Assembly: GCF_021556475.1 (NCBI RefSeq)
Contig: NZ_JAKGBZ010000008.1
Span: forward strand, 1-64,000
DNA: 64,000 nucleotides
Direction of reading: 5' to 3'
From: Acidiphilium iwatense
Lineage (GTDB): Bacteria; Pseudomonadota; Alphaproteobacteria; Acetobacterales; Acetobacteraceae
A model generated the notes under the pieces. That model was not told the origin of the DNA. It saw only the letters and a list, made by a program, of their open reading frames with translations, and did no database searches. The translations under genes and the position numbers were made by a program. Shown one piece after another: positions 54,446-64,000 of this stretch; position 1 is the stretch's first letter, and each line of letters opens with the position of its first letter.

Positions 54446-55770
54446 CGTCGTTGCTCGCGCAGTTTCGCCCAATGGTCGAGCCGGCGCTTCACCTCCGCCT
54501 CCTGGCCGCGTCCGGCCGGGTTGTAGAAATTCTCGCGCGCCATGCCGTCCGGGAAGTAGTTCTGGCCGGAAAACGCGTCCTCGGTGTCGTGGTCATAGGC
54601 GTAGCCGGCGCCATAGCCGAGGTCCTTCATCAGTTTGGTCGGCGCGTTCAGGATATGGGCGGGCGGTGCGAGGCTGCCGGTGGTTTGCGCGGCGCGCTTC
54701 GCCGCGCCGAACGCACGATAGGCGGCGTTGGATTTCGGCGCGCTCGCCAGATACAGCACAAGCTGCGCGATGGCGAGTTCGCCTTCCGGGCTGCCGAGCC
54801 GCTCATAGGCTTCCCACGCGGCAATGGATTGGGTGAGCGCCTGTGGATCGGCGAGGCCGATATCCTCAACGGCGAAGCGGGTCAGGCGGCGGGCGATATA
54901 GCGCGGCTCCTCGCCGCCTGTCAGCATCCGCGCCAGCCAGTAGAGCGCCGCGTCCGGGTCCGAGCCGCGCATCGATTTATGCAGCGCGGAAATCAGGTTG
55001 TAATGCTCCTCGCGGTCGCGATCGTAGAGGGCGGCGCGCCGGGCGACGAGGCCGGCGAGTGCCAGTTCGTCGAGCGGGGAATCCGGTGCAGCGGCGAAGA
55101 CCTGCTCGGCCATGTTCAGCGCGGCGCGGCCATCGCCATCCGCCATGGCGCGCAAGCTGGCGCGCGCGGCGCCGGTCAGCGCGAGAGGAAGGTGCATCGC
55201 GTCCTCGGCGCGGGTGAGCAAAAGTTCGAGGGCGTCGTCGTCGAGACGGCGCAGCACGAGCACCTGACAGCGCGACAGCAAGGCAGCATTCAGCTCGAAG
55301 GACGGGTTTTCGGTGGTCGCTCCGACCAGGGTAATCGTGCCGTCTTCAACTACGGGCAGAAATCCGTCCTGCTGGGCGCGGTTGAAGCGATGGATTTCAT
55401 CGACGAACAGCAGGGTGCGCGCCCCGGTGCGGCGGCGGCGCGCGGCCTCCTCGAACACCCGCTTGAGATCGGCCACGCCGGAAAACACCGCCGAAATCTG
55501 CGTAAAGATCAACCCGGCGCGATCCGCGAGCAGCCGGGCGATGGTGGTTTTGCCGACACCGGGCGGACCCCACAGGATCAGCGAAGCGAGGCTGCCGCGC
55601 GCCAGCATGCGCGTGAGGCTGCCTTTGATGCCGACCAGATGATCCTGCCCGACCACGTCCGCGAGTTCGCGCGGCCGCAGTCTTTCCGCGAGCGGCACCG
55701 GACCGCTCGGGGCGGATCGGGATTCGGTTTCGCCGAACAGGTCTTCGGTTGCGGATGGGTTGCGCGCCAT
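54442..55770 (-). CDS. rarA: Replication-associated recombination ATPase RarA
   Basis: 442-residue AAA+ protein (MgsA/RarA/WRNIP1). RLRPRELADVVGQDHLVG opens the domain, GPPGVGKTT is Walker A, LLFVDEIHRFNRAQQD Walker B, GATTENPSFELN sensor 1, and the C-terminal tetramerisation region has LISALHKSMRGSDPDAALYWLARML. It acts at stalled replication forks. Start 55770 (MARNPSATEDLFG) is preferred over 55788. Coupled to the downstream pseudouridine synthase. Confidence 0.95.
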   Translation of the reverse strand: MARNPSATEDLFGETESRSAPSGPVPLAERLRPRELADVVGQDHLVGIKGSLTRMLARGSLASLILWGPPGVGKTTIARLLADRAGLIFTQISAVFSGVADLKRVFEEAARRRRTGARTLLFVDEIHRFNRAQQDGFLPVVEDGTITLVGATTENPSFELNAALLSRCQVLVLRRLDDDALELLLTRAEDAMHLPLALTGAARASLRAMADGDGRAALNMAEQVFAAAPDSPLDELALAGLVARRAALYDRDREEHYNLISALHKSMRGSDPDAALYWLARMLTGGEEPRYIARRLTRFAVEDIGLADPQALTQSIAAWEAYERLGSPEGELAIAQLVLYLASAPKSNAAYRAFGAAKRAAQTTGSLAPPAHILNAPTKLMKDLGYGAGYAYDHDTEDAFSGQNYFPDGMARENFYNPAGRGQEAEVKRRLDHWAKLREQRR

Positions 55771-55784
55771 GGTGGAGATATAGG

Positions 55785-56576
55785 TCAATTGCGCCGATAG
55801 AGCACGCGCAGGGCGACGAACCAGTCATACCGCTTATCGACGATGGCACCGTCCATGTGCTGAAGCGTGCCGCGCGGTGTGGTCGGCACATGGGTCAGCG
55901 CCACCATATCATCGACATTGCCGCCGATCACCGACAGCATTTCCGGCTGTTCATCGACGACGATGGCGCAATGCGACGGAAAGAAGCCCTTGCTCGGCAG
56001 ATCACGATAGCGCATCGACGCTGCCCAGTCACGCCCTGCGCAGATCAGATCGCCCGGAACCGGCGCATAGGTTTTCGGATTTTCCGCGACCATGAGTGGA
56101 TCGGCCACGCCGCCATGCGCGGCACGCCAGGCATAGTCGATATAATGCGCGTGGTCGGGCGCATAGGGAAAGTTGGGCCCGGCGCCGGCCATACGCATGA
56201 CATAGGAGATGAACGCGGCCGACCAGGCGAAATCTCCATCGTCCTGGGGCGGGAATTTCCGTCCTTGCGCGTCATGCTTGCCGGTCCAGCGATCGTAGTC
56301 GTGGCCGGCATTCATGCCGATCCACCAATACAGCCCGACTTCCTGCCAGAATCCGTTATCGCGTTCGGCCTTCGCCCGTGCGTCGGCGGGATGATAGGCG
56401 GAAGGCGACGTATCGACGATCTTGCCGCCCCAGTAACGCCATTCGCCGAGGGCGATATCGATAGCGGCGGTGCGCGAGAACGCCTCATAGGGCTGGTTGG
56501 CGAATTGCGGCGCGTGGGCGGTCGGCCGCACCGCACAGCCGGCGAGCGCGGCCGACAGGACAAGCGGGCCTACCAT
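55785..56576 (-). CDS. DUF2272 lipoprotein
   Basis: 263-residue predicted lipoprotein (lipobox LAGC, Cys14 from start 56576). The DUF2272 region has ALGEWRYWGGKIVD, FWQEVGLYWWIGMNAGHD, DFAWSAAFISYVMRMAGA, PGDLICAGR and PSHCAIVV: the Cys/His pattern resembles an NlpC/P60-CHAP-like amidase fold, so a peptidoglycan hydrolase role is possible. No catalytic assignment is certain. It is 14 bp from rarA and on the same strand as mtnA. Confidence 0.82.
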   Translation of the reverse strand: MVGPLVLSAALAGCAVRPTAHAPQFANQPYEAFSRTAAIDIALGEWRYWGGKIVDTSPSAYHPADARAKAERDNGFWQEVGLYWWIGMNAGHDYDRWTGKHDAQGRKFPPQDDGDFAWSAAFISYVMRMAGAGPNFPYAPDHAHYIDYAWRAAHGGVADPLMVAENPKTYAPVPGDLICAGRDWAASMRYRDLPSKGFFPSHCAIVVDEQPEMLSVIGGNVDDMVALTHVPTTPRGTLQHMDGAIVDKRYDWFVALRVLYRRN

Positions 56577-56625
56577 CCCGCTGATGCTTAGGAACTTCGG
56601 AACCACCACACTAGCCGGCGCAAGA

Positions 56626-57729
56626 TCAGGCGGCGCGGCGCTGCGCGTGCTCCGGGAACATCGCGGCCAGCGCATGCGCGTTTGCCGCACAGATGCCGCG
56701 CTCGGTGATCAGGCCGGAGACGAGGCGCGCCGGCGTGACATCGAAGGCCGGGTTCGCGGCATTGCTGTCCTTCGGCACGACCCGCACCGTGGCGATGCTG
56801 CCGTCGAGCGCCCGGCCGGTGACGGTGGTGACTTCGGTTGCCGCGCGCTCCTCGATCGGAATGTCCGAGAGCCCGTCGGCGATCGCCCAGTCGATGGTGG
56901 AGGACGGAAGTGCCACATAGAAGGGCACGCCGTTGTCACGCGCGGCGAGCGCCTTGAGATAGGTGCCGATCTTGTTGGCGACGTCGCCCGCGCTGGTCAC
57001 CCGGTCGGTGCCGACAATCGCCATATCCACCGCACCGCGCTGCATCAGATGGCCGCCGGCATTGTCGGCGATCACCGTGTGCGCGACGCCATGCTTGCCG
57101 AGTTCCCAGGCGGTAAGCGAGGCGCCCTGGTTGCGCGGGCGGGTTTCATCGACGAAGACGTGGACATCGATGCCGGCATCATGCGCCATATAGATAGGGG
57201 CGAGCGCCGTGCCCCAATCGACCGTCGCGATCCAGCCAGCATTGCAATGGGTGAGGATGTTGACCCGGCGCCCTGCGCGCGCGCGGGTTTCGATCAGTTT
57301 CAGCCCGTGCCTGCCGATCGCGCGGTTGGTCGCGACATCCTCGTCGCAGATCGCGGCGGCTTCGCCGTAGGCGGCTTCCGCGCGTTCGGCCTTCGGGTGA
57401 TCGTGCAGCACCGACTGCATGCGCGCGAGCGCCCAGCGCAGATTGATTGCGGTGGGGCGCGTCGCGGCAAGTGTCTCGATCGCGGCGTCGAGCGATGCGT
57501 CGGACGGATCGGCGCGCATCGCGAGCGCCACACCATAGGCGGCGGTGGCGCCGATCAGCGGCGCGCCGCGCACCAGCATCGCGCTGATCGCGTGCGCGAC
57601 CTGATCGAGCGTGGTGAAGCGCGGCATCTCGATCGCCCAGGGCAATTTCGTCTGATCGATGATCCGCACCGACCAGCGATCGGTCTCATCGATCCAGATG
57701 GAGCGGAATGCTGTGCCGTCGATCTTCAT
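56626..57729 (-). CDS. mtnA: S-methyl-5-thioribose-1-phosphate isomerase
   Basis: 367-residue aldose-ketose isomerase of the methionine salvage pathway (eIF2B-like fold). RGAPLIGATAAYGVALAM near the N-terminus, catalytic Cys162 in THCNAGWIAT, and Asp242 in VGTDRVTSAGDVANKIGTY are diagnostic. Other mtn genes are not in the window. It starts 30 bp after the UPF0262 gene in the same direction. Confidence 0.94.
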   Translation of the reverse strand: MKIDGTAFRSIWIDETDRWSVRIIDQTKLPWAIEMPRFTTLDQVAHAISAMLVRGAPLIGATAAYGVALAMRADPSDASLDAAIETLAATRPTAINLRWALARMQSVLHDHPKAERAEAAYGEAAAICDEDVATNRAIGRHGLKLIETRARAGRRVNILTHCNAGWIATVDWGTALAPIYMAHDAGIDVHVFVDETRPRNQGASLTAWELGKHGVAHTVIADNAGGHLMQRGAVDMAIVGTDRVTSAGDVANKIGTYLKALAARDNGVPFYVALPSSTIDWAIADGLSDIPIEERAATEVTTVTGRALDGSIATVRVVPKDSNAANPAFDVTPARLVSGLITERGICAANAHALAAMFPEHAQRRAA

Positions 57730-57759
57730 GGCAACTCTCGCAATTGTGGCAGAGGGAGA

Positions 57760-58248
57760 TCAGATACGCCGATGCAGCGCGCAGACCAAGGTGAAGATGC
57801 GGCGTGCGGTGTCGAAATCAAGCAGCACCTTGCCCTTGAGCCGCGCCATGACGATTTCCGCGCCTTCGTTGTGCAGGCCGCGCCTGCCCATGTCGATCGC
57901 CTGGATGCGTGATTCTCGGCCTTCGGCCACCGCCGAAGCGTAGCTGTCGAGCAGCATCCGATAGTCGCGGATCATCGTGCGGAAAGGTCCGGGCGCCAGA
58001 ACGATCACCTGCAATGTTTCGTCCGCCTCGGTGCGGATGTCGAACACCAGCCTGCCATCCTGCACCGACAGATGCAGGACGGTCGCGCGATCGGGGTGCG
58101 CCACGAGAGCGAAGCGATTATCGGCGGTCAGATCGGCGATCGCCTGGTTGCGGTCCGCCTCCAGCGTCGCCGGAATTCCGCCATGCGCGTCGTCGTCGAG
58201 CACGACGCGGATCAGCCGTCCGGCGATCTTCGCGTCGCGGTCAGTCAT
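57760..58248 (-). CDS. UPF0262 family protein
   Basis: 162-residue cytosolic protein of unknown function, restricted mainly to Alphaproteobacteria. The diagnostic C-terminal block is RRGLHNEGAEIVMARL followed by DTARRIFTLVCAL. The ATG at 58248 overlaps the upstream DUF983 gene by 8 bp. In several Alphaproteobacteria UPF0262 neighbours hisD; here it precedes mtnA. Confidence 0.88.
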   Translation of the reverse strand: MTDRDAKIAGRLIRVVLDDDAHGGIPATLEADRNQAIADLTADNRFALVAHPDRATVLHLSVQDGRLVFDIRTEADETLQVIVLAPGPFRTMIRDYRMLLDSYASAVAEGRESRIQAIDMGRRGLHNEGAEIVMARLKGKVLLDFDTARRIFTLVCALHRRI

Positions 58249-58720
58249 GATCGGCCGCAGTCGGCTTTGCCGCCGGAGCATCCCGGCGCAGCAGGTTGAC
58301 CTTCAGCATCACGGCGAGCGTCGCTCCCTTGACCGGCCTCAGCAGGACGAGCTCAAGAACGATGGTGAGCGGGACGAAAATCACCAGCGACGTGATGTAG
58401 GTCATGGAACCGCCGGCATCGCTCAGCACGATGATGAGCACGACGACATGCAGAGCCAGCAGCAGCGTGATGTAGGGCGGCGCATCGTCGCAGGGCACGC
58501 GCCCGAGCGGTGCCGCGCAATGCGGACAGGCGGGCGTGACCTTCAGATATCCCTGAAACGCCGGAGCTTCACCGCAAGCCGGACAGCGCATGGCAAGGCC
58601 GCGCCGAAGCGATTCGACCCAGCCCGGCATCGCGACGACCGGTGCGGGTTTTGCGCGATTGGGTGTCCATTCGGTCGGCATATCGTCGGACAGGGTCTGG
58701 ATTCCTTCTGGCAAAGCCAT
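58241..58720 (-). CDS. DUF983 zinc-ribbon membrane protein
   Basis: 159-residue protein. A zinc-ribbon-like segment CPACGEAPAFQGYLKV...CPHC (about residues 46-69) is followed by two transmembrane helices (about 83-101 and 107-126), the DUF983 architecture. Function unknown; some relatives are linked to cytochrome oxidase genes. It is first in a long same-strand run reaching tamB. Confidence 0.88.
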   Translation of the reverse strand: MALPEGIQTLSDDMPTEWTPNRAKPAPVVAMPGWVESLRRGLAMRCPACGEAPAFQGYLKVTPACPHCAAPLGRVPCDDAPPYITLLLALHVVVLIIVLSDAGGSMTYITSLVIFVPLTIVLELVLLRPVKGATLAVMLKVNLLRRDAPAAKPTAADHD

Positions 58721-59361
58721 GAGAGATGCTTATGAAAATCCATGTTCTTCCCGATCCGGCCCGCGTGCAAGTGCCGAGGCGGGCCGGCCGCTCCGAGTGC
58801 GATGCAGCGTTCGGCGCAAGTCGATGCCAAACGCGGAAAAACAGAAACTCTCCAGGCTTATGCTTGATTATTTCCGATTTATCGGATCGCCGCATCGACG
58901 ATCCAGCGGCATCCATGTGCCAAGACCGTGGTGCGCCGTCGTAACGCGCGAATGACAGTGACAAAAAAAATCGCCTGGAGGCGCAAAAACATGCTGCTTT
59001 TTGTTGACATCGTCCGATCAGACGTTGAATAGCGATTCTTGCGTGCGTCGCACGATTCGCGTCGCAACCTTGTCAAGTCTGATTTGGTCAAGTCGAGTAT
59101 CGCACGCGAAAGGGAAGGACGGTCGATGACCGTGGACAAGTCATCACCAGACGACGGCGGCAAAGCCGGAGCGCTGGTATGAAAACAAACAGCCGGGTAG
59201 GCATTGCGCGCACGGATATCCGGGCGCGGTCTTCTCGTTCCACCCCCTGGCCGAACGGTCGCCGTTGCGATGCGACAAGTCGCCAGAGCCAAAACGCTGA
59301 ATGCATCTTGTCAGGAATTATCGTCCGCATCCCCCATAACCCCGAGCGAAGGAGCATCCTC
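58721..59361. other. Long leader region between DUF983 and histone-like gene
   Basis: About 640 bp without a convincing long gene. It includes an AT-richer patch near 58960-59030 with a TTGACA (59009 region) suited to a plus-strand promoter, a small CGCCTGGAGGCG hairpin, and a short frame at 59126-59182 with a good ribosome site. Confidence 0.45.
59126..59182 (+). CDS. Possible 18-residue leader peptide
   Basis: ATG 59126 follows GGGAAGGA with six bases between and encodes 18 residues (MTVDKSSPDDGGKAGALV). Its stop overlaps the next ATG as ATGA (59179-59182), in the frame that continues into the histone-like protein. Chance cannot be excluded. Confidence 0.3.
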   Translation: MTVDKSSPDDGGKAGALV

Positions 59362-59895
59362 GTGACGACTGAAACCGAAAGGCGCGCGCAGCCGCTGGCA
59401 ATGCGCGCCAGCACAAAGACCACAGCGGCCAAACCCAAGAGCGCGGCAGCGAAGGCCAAAACCGCGAAGCCGAAGGCCTCGGCGGCGAAGACCACCGCGG
59501 CCAAGACAGCGGCGAAAAAGCCGGCGGCCAAAACCGCGGCGAAAGCCGGAACAAAAACTGTCGCGAAGAAGCCGGCCGCCAAGGCCGCGCCGAAGCGCGC
59601 GACGACGGCCCGCAAGACCGCAACCGCGAAGGCCACCGCCGCGCGGAAGCCGGCGGCAAAACCCGCCGCCAAACGGACCGCCGCGACGACGCGGAAGGCC
59701 GCGAGCAGCAAGACCGCCGCCCGCAAACCCGCCCCGCGCAAAACCACGGCGCGCGCGGCGGCAACGCCGCGCAAGGCGACGCGCAGCGCCGCCGCTCCGA
59801 AAAAGCCGGCAACCCGGCGCCCCCGTAAAACGACTGAGACCGCCGGCTCATCGATGACCGACAGCCAGACGTCCGGCTCCGGCTCGTCGAGCTGA
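59362..59895 (+). CDS. Histone H1-like Lys/Ala-rich DNA-binding protein
   Basis: 177 residues, dominated by Ala, Lys, Thr and Pro in imperfect AAKKPAAK-type repeats from about residue 20 to 160, ending in a short acidic/Ser-rich tail. This matches bacterial histone-H1-like proteins (Hc1, AlgP C-terminus), which compact DNA. GTG 59362 is chosen because GAAGGAG lies seven bases upstream; the frame also has an ATG at 59179 that would add 61 residues of ordinary-looking sequence. A strong terminator follows. Confidence 0.8.
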   Translation: MTTETERRAQPLAMRASTKTTAAKPKSAAAKAKTAKPKASAAKTTAAKTAAKKPAAKTAAKAGTKTVAKKPAAKAAPKRATTARKTATAKATAARKPAAKPAAKRTAATTRKAASSKTAARKPAPRKTTARAAATPRKATRSAAAPKKPATRRPRKTTETAGSSMTDSQTSGSGSSS

Positions 59896-59916
59896 TCCCG
59901 GTTCGACCGGCACGAG

Positions 59917-59949
59917 AACACCGGCCATCATCGATGGCCGGTGTTTTTT
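59917..59949 (+). terminator. Strong rho-independent terminator
   Basis: A perfect 13-bp stem AACACCGGCCATC/GATGGCCGGTGTT with 3-nt loop ATC, followed by TTTT. It lies 21 bp past the histone-like gene and 14 bp from the converging eipB stop, so it may serve both. Confidence 0.93.
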
Positions 59950-59963
59950 ATTGATGCCAAATC

Positions 59964-60790
59964 TCAGTTTTTCGGATCGCGCGGCGCGCCGGAATCGGAC
60001 GCGCTCCGAGCGCTCGGGCAAGCGACCGGCGGGATGGTGAGCGCCGTCAGTTTTCCGTGCAAGACGAAATTGCCGAAATCGAGCCGCACGTCGCGCGACA
60101 CGCCGTTGGTGTAGTAGCGCATCTGGGTGCGGAAATCGGGTTCCTCGTCGCGCGGCTTGCGACGGAAGAAGCCGATATCGACCAGGGTTGACGGCAGCGC
60201 CGCGAGTGGCGCGAAACGACTTTTTTGCGCGTCGCGACGGCCCAGAATCGCGACGAAGGTATGTTCCGCGCCATGCGCCGATGTGCCGTCGAACAACGGC
60301 GGATCGATATAGGGTTCACCCTTGGCCGACGCCTCCAGAATATGTCGCGTATGCGCCATCGGGAACAGCGTGCCGGGCGGCAGTTTCACCACCCTGCCCT
60401 TCGGCACCGTATAGTTCACCACGCCGCCTTTTGGTCCGGTGGTCGCGGTGCCCTGATCCTCCACCTTGGTCTTGCCGTCCTCGCTCTGGCGCAGCAGGAA
60501 AGTCAGCCGATGGCCGGATTTGCTCTCCCAGGTATCGTAATCGCTGATCGTGCGGGTCAGGCTGCCATCCTGATTACGGATCAGTAATGTCATATGCTGG
60601 CTGACCGTATAGGCGCGGCAGGTTTCCAGAACGTCGAACCGCAGGCGCCCCGTAGCGCCGGTCACCGAATGGCCGCGCACTTTCGACAGGCTGAGCGTGT
60701 AGGTCGCATTCTGCCCGGTCAGCGTCACCGGCGATGCCGCGAATGCGCTCGAGCCCAACAACAGGCCACACGTTGTCAGGAAGATCCGCT

Positions 60791-60794
<4 letters not shown>
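59964..60794 (-). CDS. eipB: Envelope integrity protein EipB-like (DUF1849)
   Basis: 276-residue exported protein with a signal peptide ending AFAA (about residue 20). DUF1849 proteins fold as a periplasmic beta-spiral; Brucella EipB is stabilised by a disulfide. Two Cys outside the signal, Cys59 (LETCRAY) and Cys259 (PPVACPS), match that pair in position. Other conserved stretches are [21 protein letters not shown] and MAHTRHIL. Its ATG overlaps the uvrB stop by 4 bp, so it is translated with the DNA-repair gene. Confidence 0.9.
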
Positions 60795-62974
<2,180 letters not shown>

Positions 62975-63004
62975 CGAATTGAGATCAGGTGTTCGGGTGA
63001 CAGA

Positions 63005-63502
63005 TCAAGATTTTTTGTCGATCAGCGTCTTCATTTCGTCCATCGCCTCGGAAAACCGGCGGTTGAGCTTCTCGACCGCGTCGTGATTCGAGCGCTGGAT
63101 AAGGTCGCCGAGGTCGCGCATATTGGTCACAGCACTTTCATAGGCGTGCTTGAGCAGTTCCGCCTGCTTGGTGGCACGAATCTGCGGCGAATCATGCGCC
63201 GACACGCTGCGCAACTGCTCGGTGAGATCGGTCATGGTCTTCTGCATGATTTCCATGTGCCGCTTTGCCACCGCCTGCGCGCCTTCGAGCGCCACGCGGT
63301 TGGCTTCGGAAAGCGCCTCCAGATTCCGCCGATAGGCGCCGATCACGACCTCCATATCCGGCATGGCGGGCATTTTCAGCGCGCCGAAGGCCTTGGTGAA
63401 ATCGAAATCCGGCATGAACATGGACCTCGTCTTCTGCGCCGAAGCGGTCTTCCTGGGATCGGTGCCGGCGCCGGACGGTTTCGGTTTGCTGGCATGGGCC
63501 AT
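63005..63502 (-). CDS. Phasin family protein
   Basis: 165-residue amphipathic helical protein. DFDFTKAFGALKMPAMPD is a typical lead-in, then VVIGAYRRNLEALSEANRVALEGAQAVAKR and helices to the end. Phasins coat polyhydroxyalkanoate granules. No PHA synthase is in the window. It lies 30 bp upstream of uvrB on the same strand. Confidence 0.88.
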   Translation of the reverse strand: MAHASKPKPSGAGTDPRKTASAQKTRSMFMPDFDFTKAFGALKMPAMPDMEVVIGAYRRNLEALSEANRVALEGAQAVAKRHMEIMQKTMTDLTEQLRSVSAHDSPQIRATKQAELLKHAYESAVTNMRDLGDLIQRSNHDAVEKLNRRFSEAMDEMKTLIDKKS

Positions 63503-63604
63503 GGCTCGGTTCCTCTCGCTATGATCCGGGCGGTATTGCTTCCGGGATGACAGGTTAATCCGTCCGCCTTGGAATCGCGAGATGATAATGCAAGGATTTC
63601 CGCT

Positions 63605-64000
63605 TCAACCGGGCCGGTCGGGGTTTTCGGAATCGGGTTGGAAGGACGCGTCCGGCTCCGCGTCCGCCGCGGGCGCGGGGGTTGCGGCGCGCCCGTGCGC
63701 GCATTGTGCGGCGGCCCGATCGGCGCGCGTCAGCGCCTTGTCGAGCGCCGCCATGGTCGCCGCCAGATCCGCGCTCTCGTCACGCAGCCAGGCGCGCAGC
63801 GTCCAGGCCCACACCGCGAGCAGACCCTTTTTGCGGATTTCGCCGCGCAGGCCGCGCGCGGAAATGCCTGCACCTTCCAGCATCCAGCCCATCGCGGCGA
63901 GATTGGCGCGGGCGAGCCAGAGCGTCAGCGCGGGATCGAACGGCGCGTGGCGCAACAGCGCGATCACGCCATCGCGGTGCTGTTGCAGGAAATCGATCCG
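63605..64000 (-). CDS. COQ9-like protein, partial
   Basis: 132 codons of the C-terminal part of a COQ9-family (rpsU-divergent) protein; the 5' end is beyond the window. The visible part includes WLARANLAAMGWMLEGAG, LLAVWAWTLRAWLRDESADLAATMAALDKAL and a low-complexity Ala/Asp/Pro tail. COQ9 binds lipid and helps COQ7 in ubiquinone synthesis. The frame is open through the right edge. Confidence 0.82.
   Translation of the reverse strand, partial: RIDFLQQHRDGVIALLRHAPFDPALTLWLARANLAAMGWMLEGAGISARGLRGEIRKKGLLAVWAWTLRAWLRDESADLAATMAALDKALTRADRAAAQCAHGRAATPAPAADAEPDASFQPDSENPDRPG

Noticed and set aside
59398-59830. CRISPR-like repetitive DNA
   Set aside because: The periodicity is due to Lys/Ala codons in the histone-like gene; there are no fixed-length spacers or conserved repeats.
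59088-59921. 277-codon minus-strand frame opposite the histone-like gene
   Set aside because: A hydrophobic-looking shadow produced by the complement of Lys/Ala codons; it runs into the terminator stem.

Overview
The window is GC-rich, densely packed bacterial chromosome with many 4-bp ATGA/GTGA stop-start overlaps. Gene content points to an alphaproteobacterium. Supporting genes are the cobS-cobT cobaltochelatase pair beside a J-domain gene and bolA, mutM divergent from ubiE-coaBC-dut, an EipB/DUF1849 protein, UPF0262, a COQ9-like protein and a phasin. The DUF6362-like gene, the terminator style after tsf and the small hairpin repeats suggest Rhodospirillales/Acetobacteraceae (Acidiphilium/Acidocella-like). 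This placement is inferred from gene content and recalled family similarity; no search was run. Almost everything is chromosomal core, with a few accessory spots.

Layout. 0.4-4 kb: a sugar-acid catabolic locus (xylonate/arabinonate-type dehydratase, a 2-keto-3-deoxy-sugar-acid dehydrogenase-like SDR, and a divergent SMP-30 lactonase). 4-5.3 kb: a frameshifted class C beta-lactamase gene bracketed by two 85-bp copies of the lactonase 3' end. 5.3-11 kb: pncA, a very large AsmA-family protein, an MFS permease and a YfcG-type GST. 11-14.2 kb: hemW, then rpsB-tsf with a structured leader and a terminator. 14.2-20 kb: a TonB-like protein, metH, a small CxCC protein, an HTH/DUF6362 pair and efp. 20.07-20.25 kb: a compound inverted repeat of five hairpins. 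20.3-24 kb: suhB-like phosphatase and a lipoprotein/MotA-like/MotB-like trio. 24-29 kb: cobT-cobS-J protein, bolA and an LplT-like MFS.

29-35 kb: enoyl-CoA hydratase, isoaspartyl peptidase, asd, tandem palindromes, a large glycine-rich beta-repeat protein, tRNA-His and MarC. 35.6-41 kb: ihfB-lapA-pyrF-trpF, mutM, ubiE-coaBC-dut. 41-47.2 kb: an SDR, sixA, gltA, an ArsR regulator with a perfect operator-like palindrome and its Old Yellow Enzyme, an SDR and a patatin. 47.4-58.7 kb: tandem palindromes, then a long minus-strand run (DUF983, UPF0262, mtnA, DUF2272 lipoprotein, rarA, RluA-family synthase, tamA, tamB). 59-64 kb: a histone-H1-like Lys/Ala-rich protein with a strong terminator, eipB-uvrB, a phasin and a COQ9-like gene running off the edge.

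Themes. Envelope biogenesis is prominent: two AsmA-fold proteins (AsmA, TamB), TamA, EipB, LapA, an LplT-like carrier and a Mot-like PG-anchored channel. The B12 theme joins CobST with B12-dependent MetH. The strongest candidates for something undescribed are the non-flagellar Mot-like trio, the compound hairpin element at 20.1 kb, the TAGAGC-ended palindromes at gene 3' ends, the repeat-bracketed ampC remnant and the glycine-rich secreted-type protein. No CRISPR array, prophage, insertion sequence or complete known defence system was seen.
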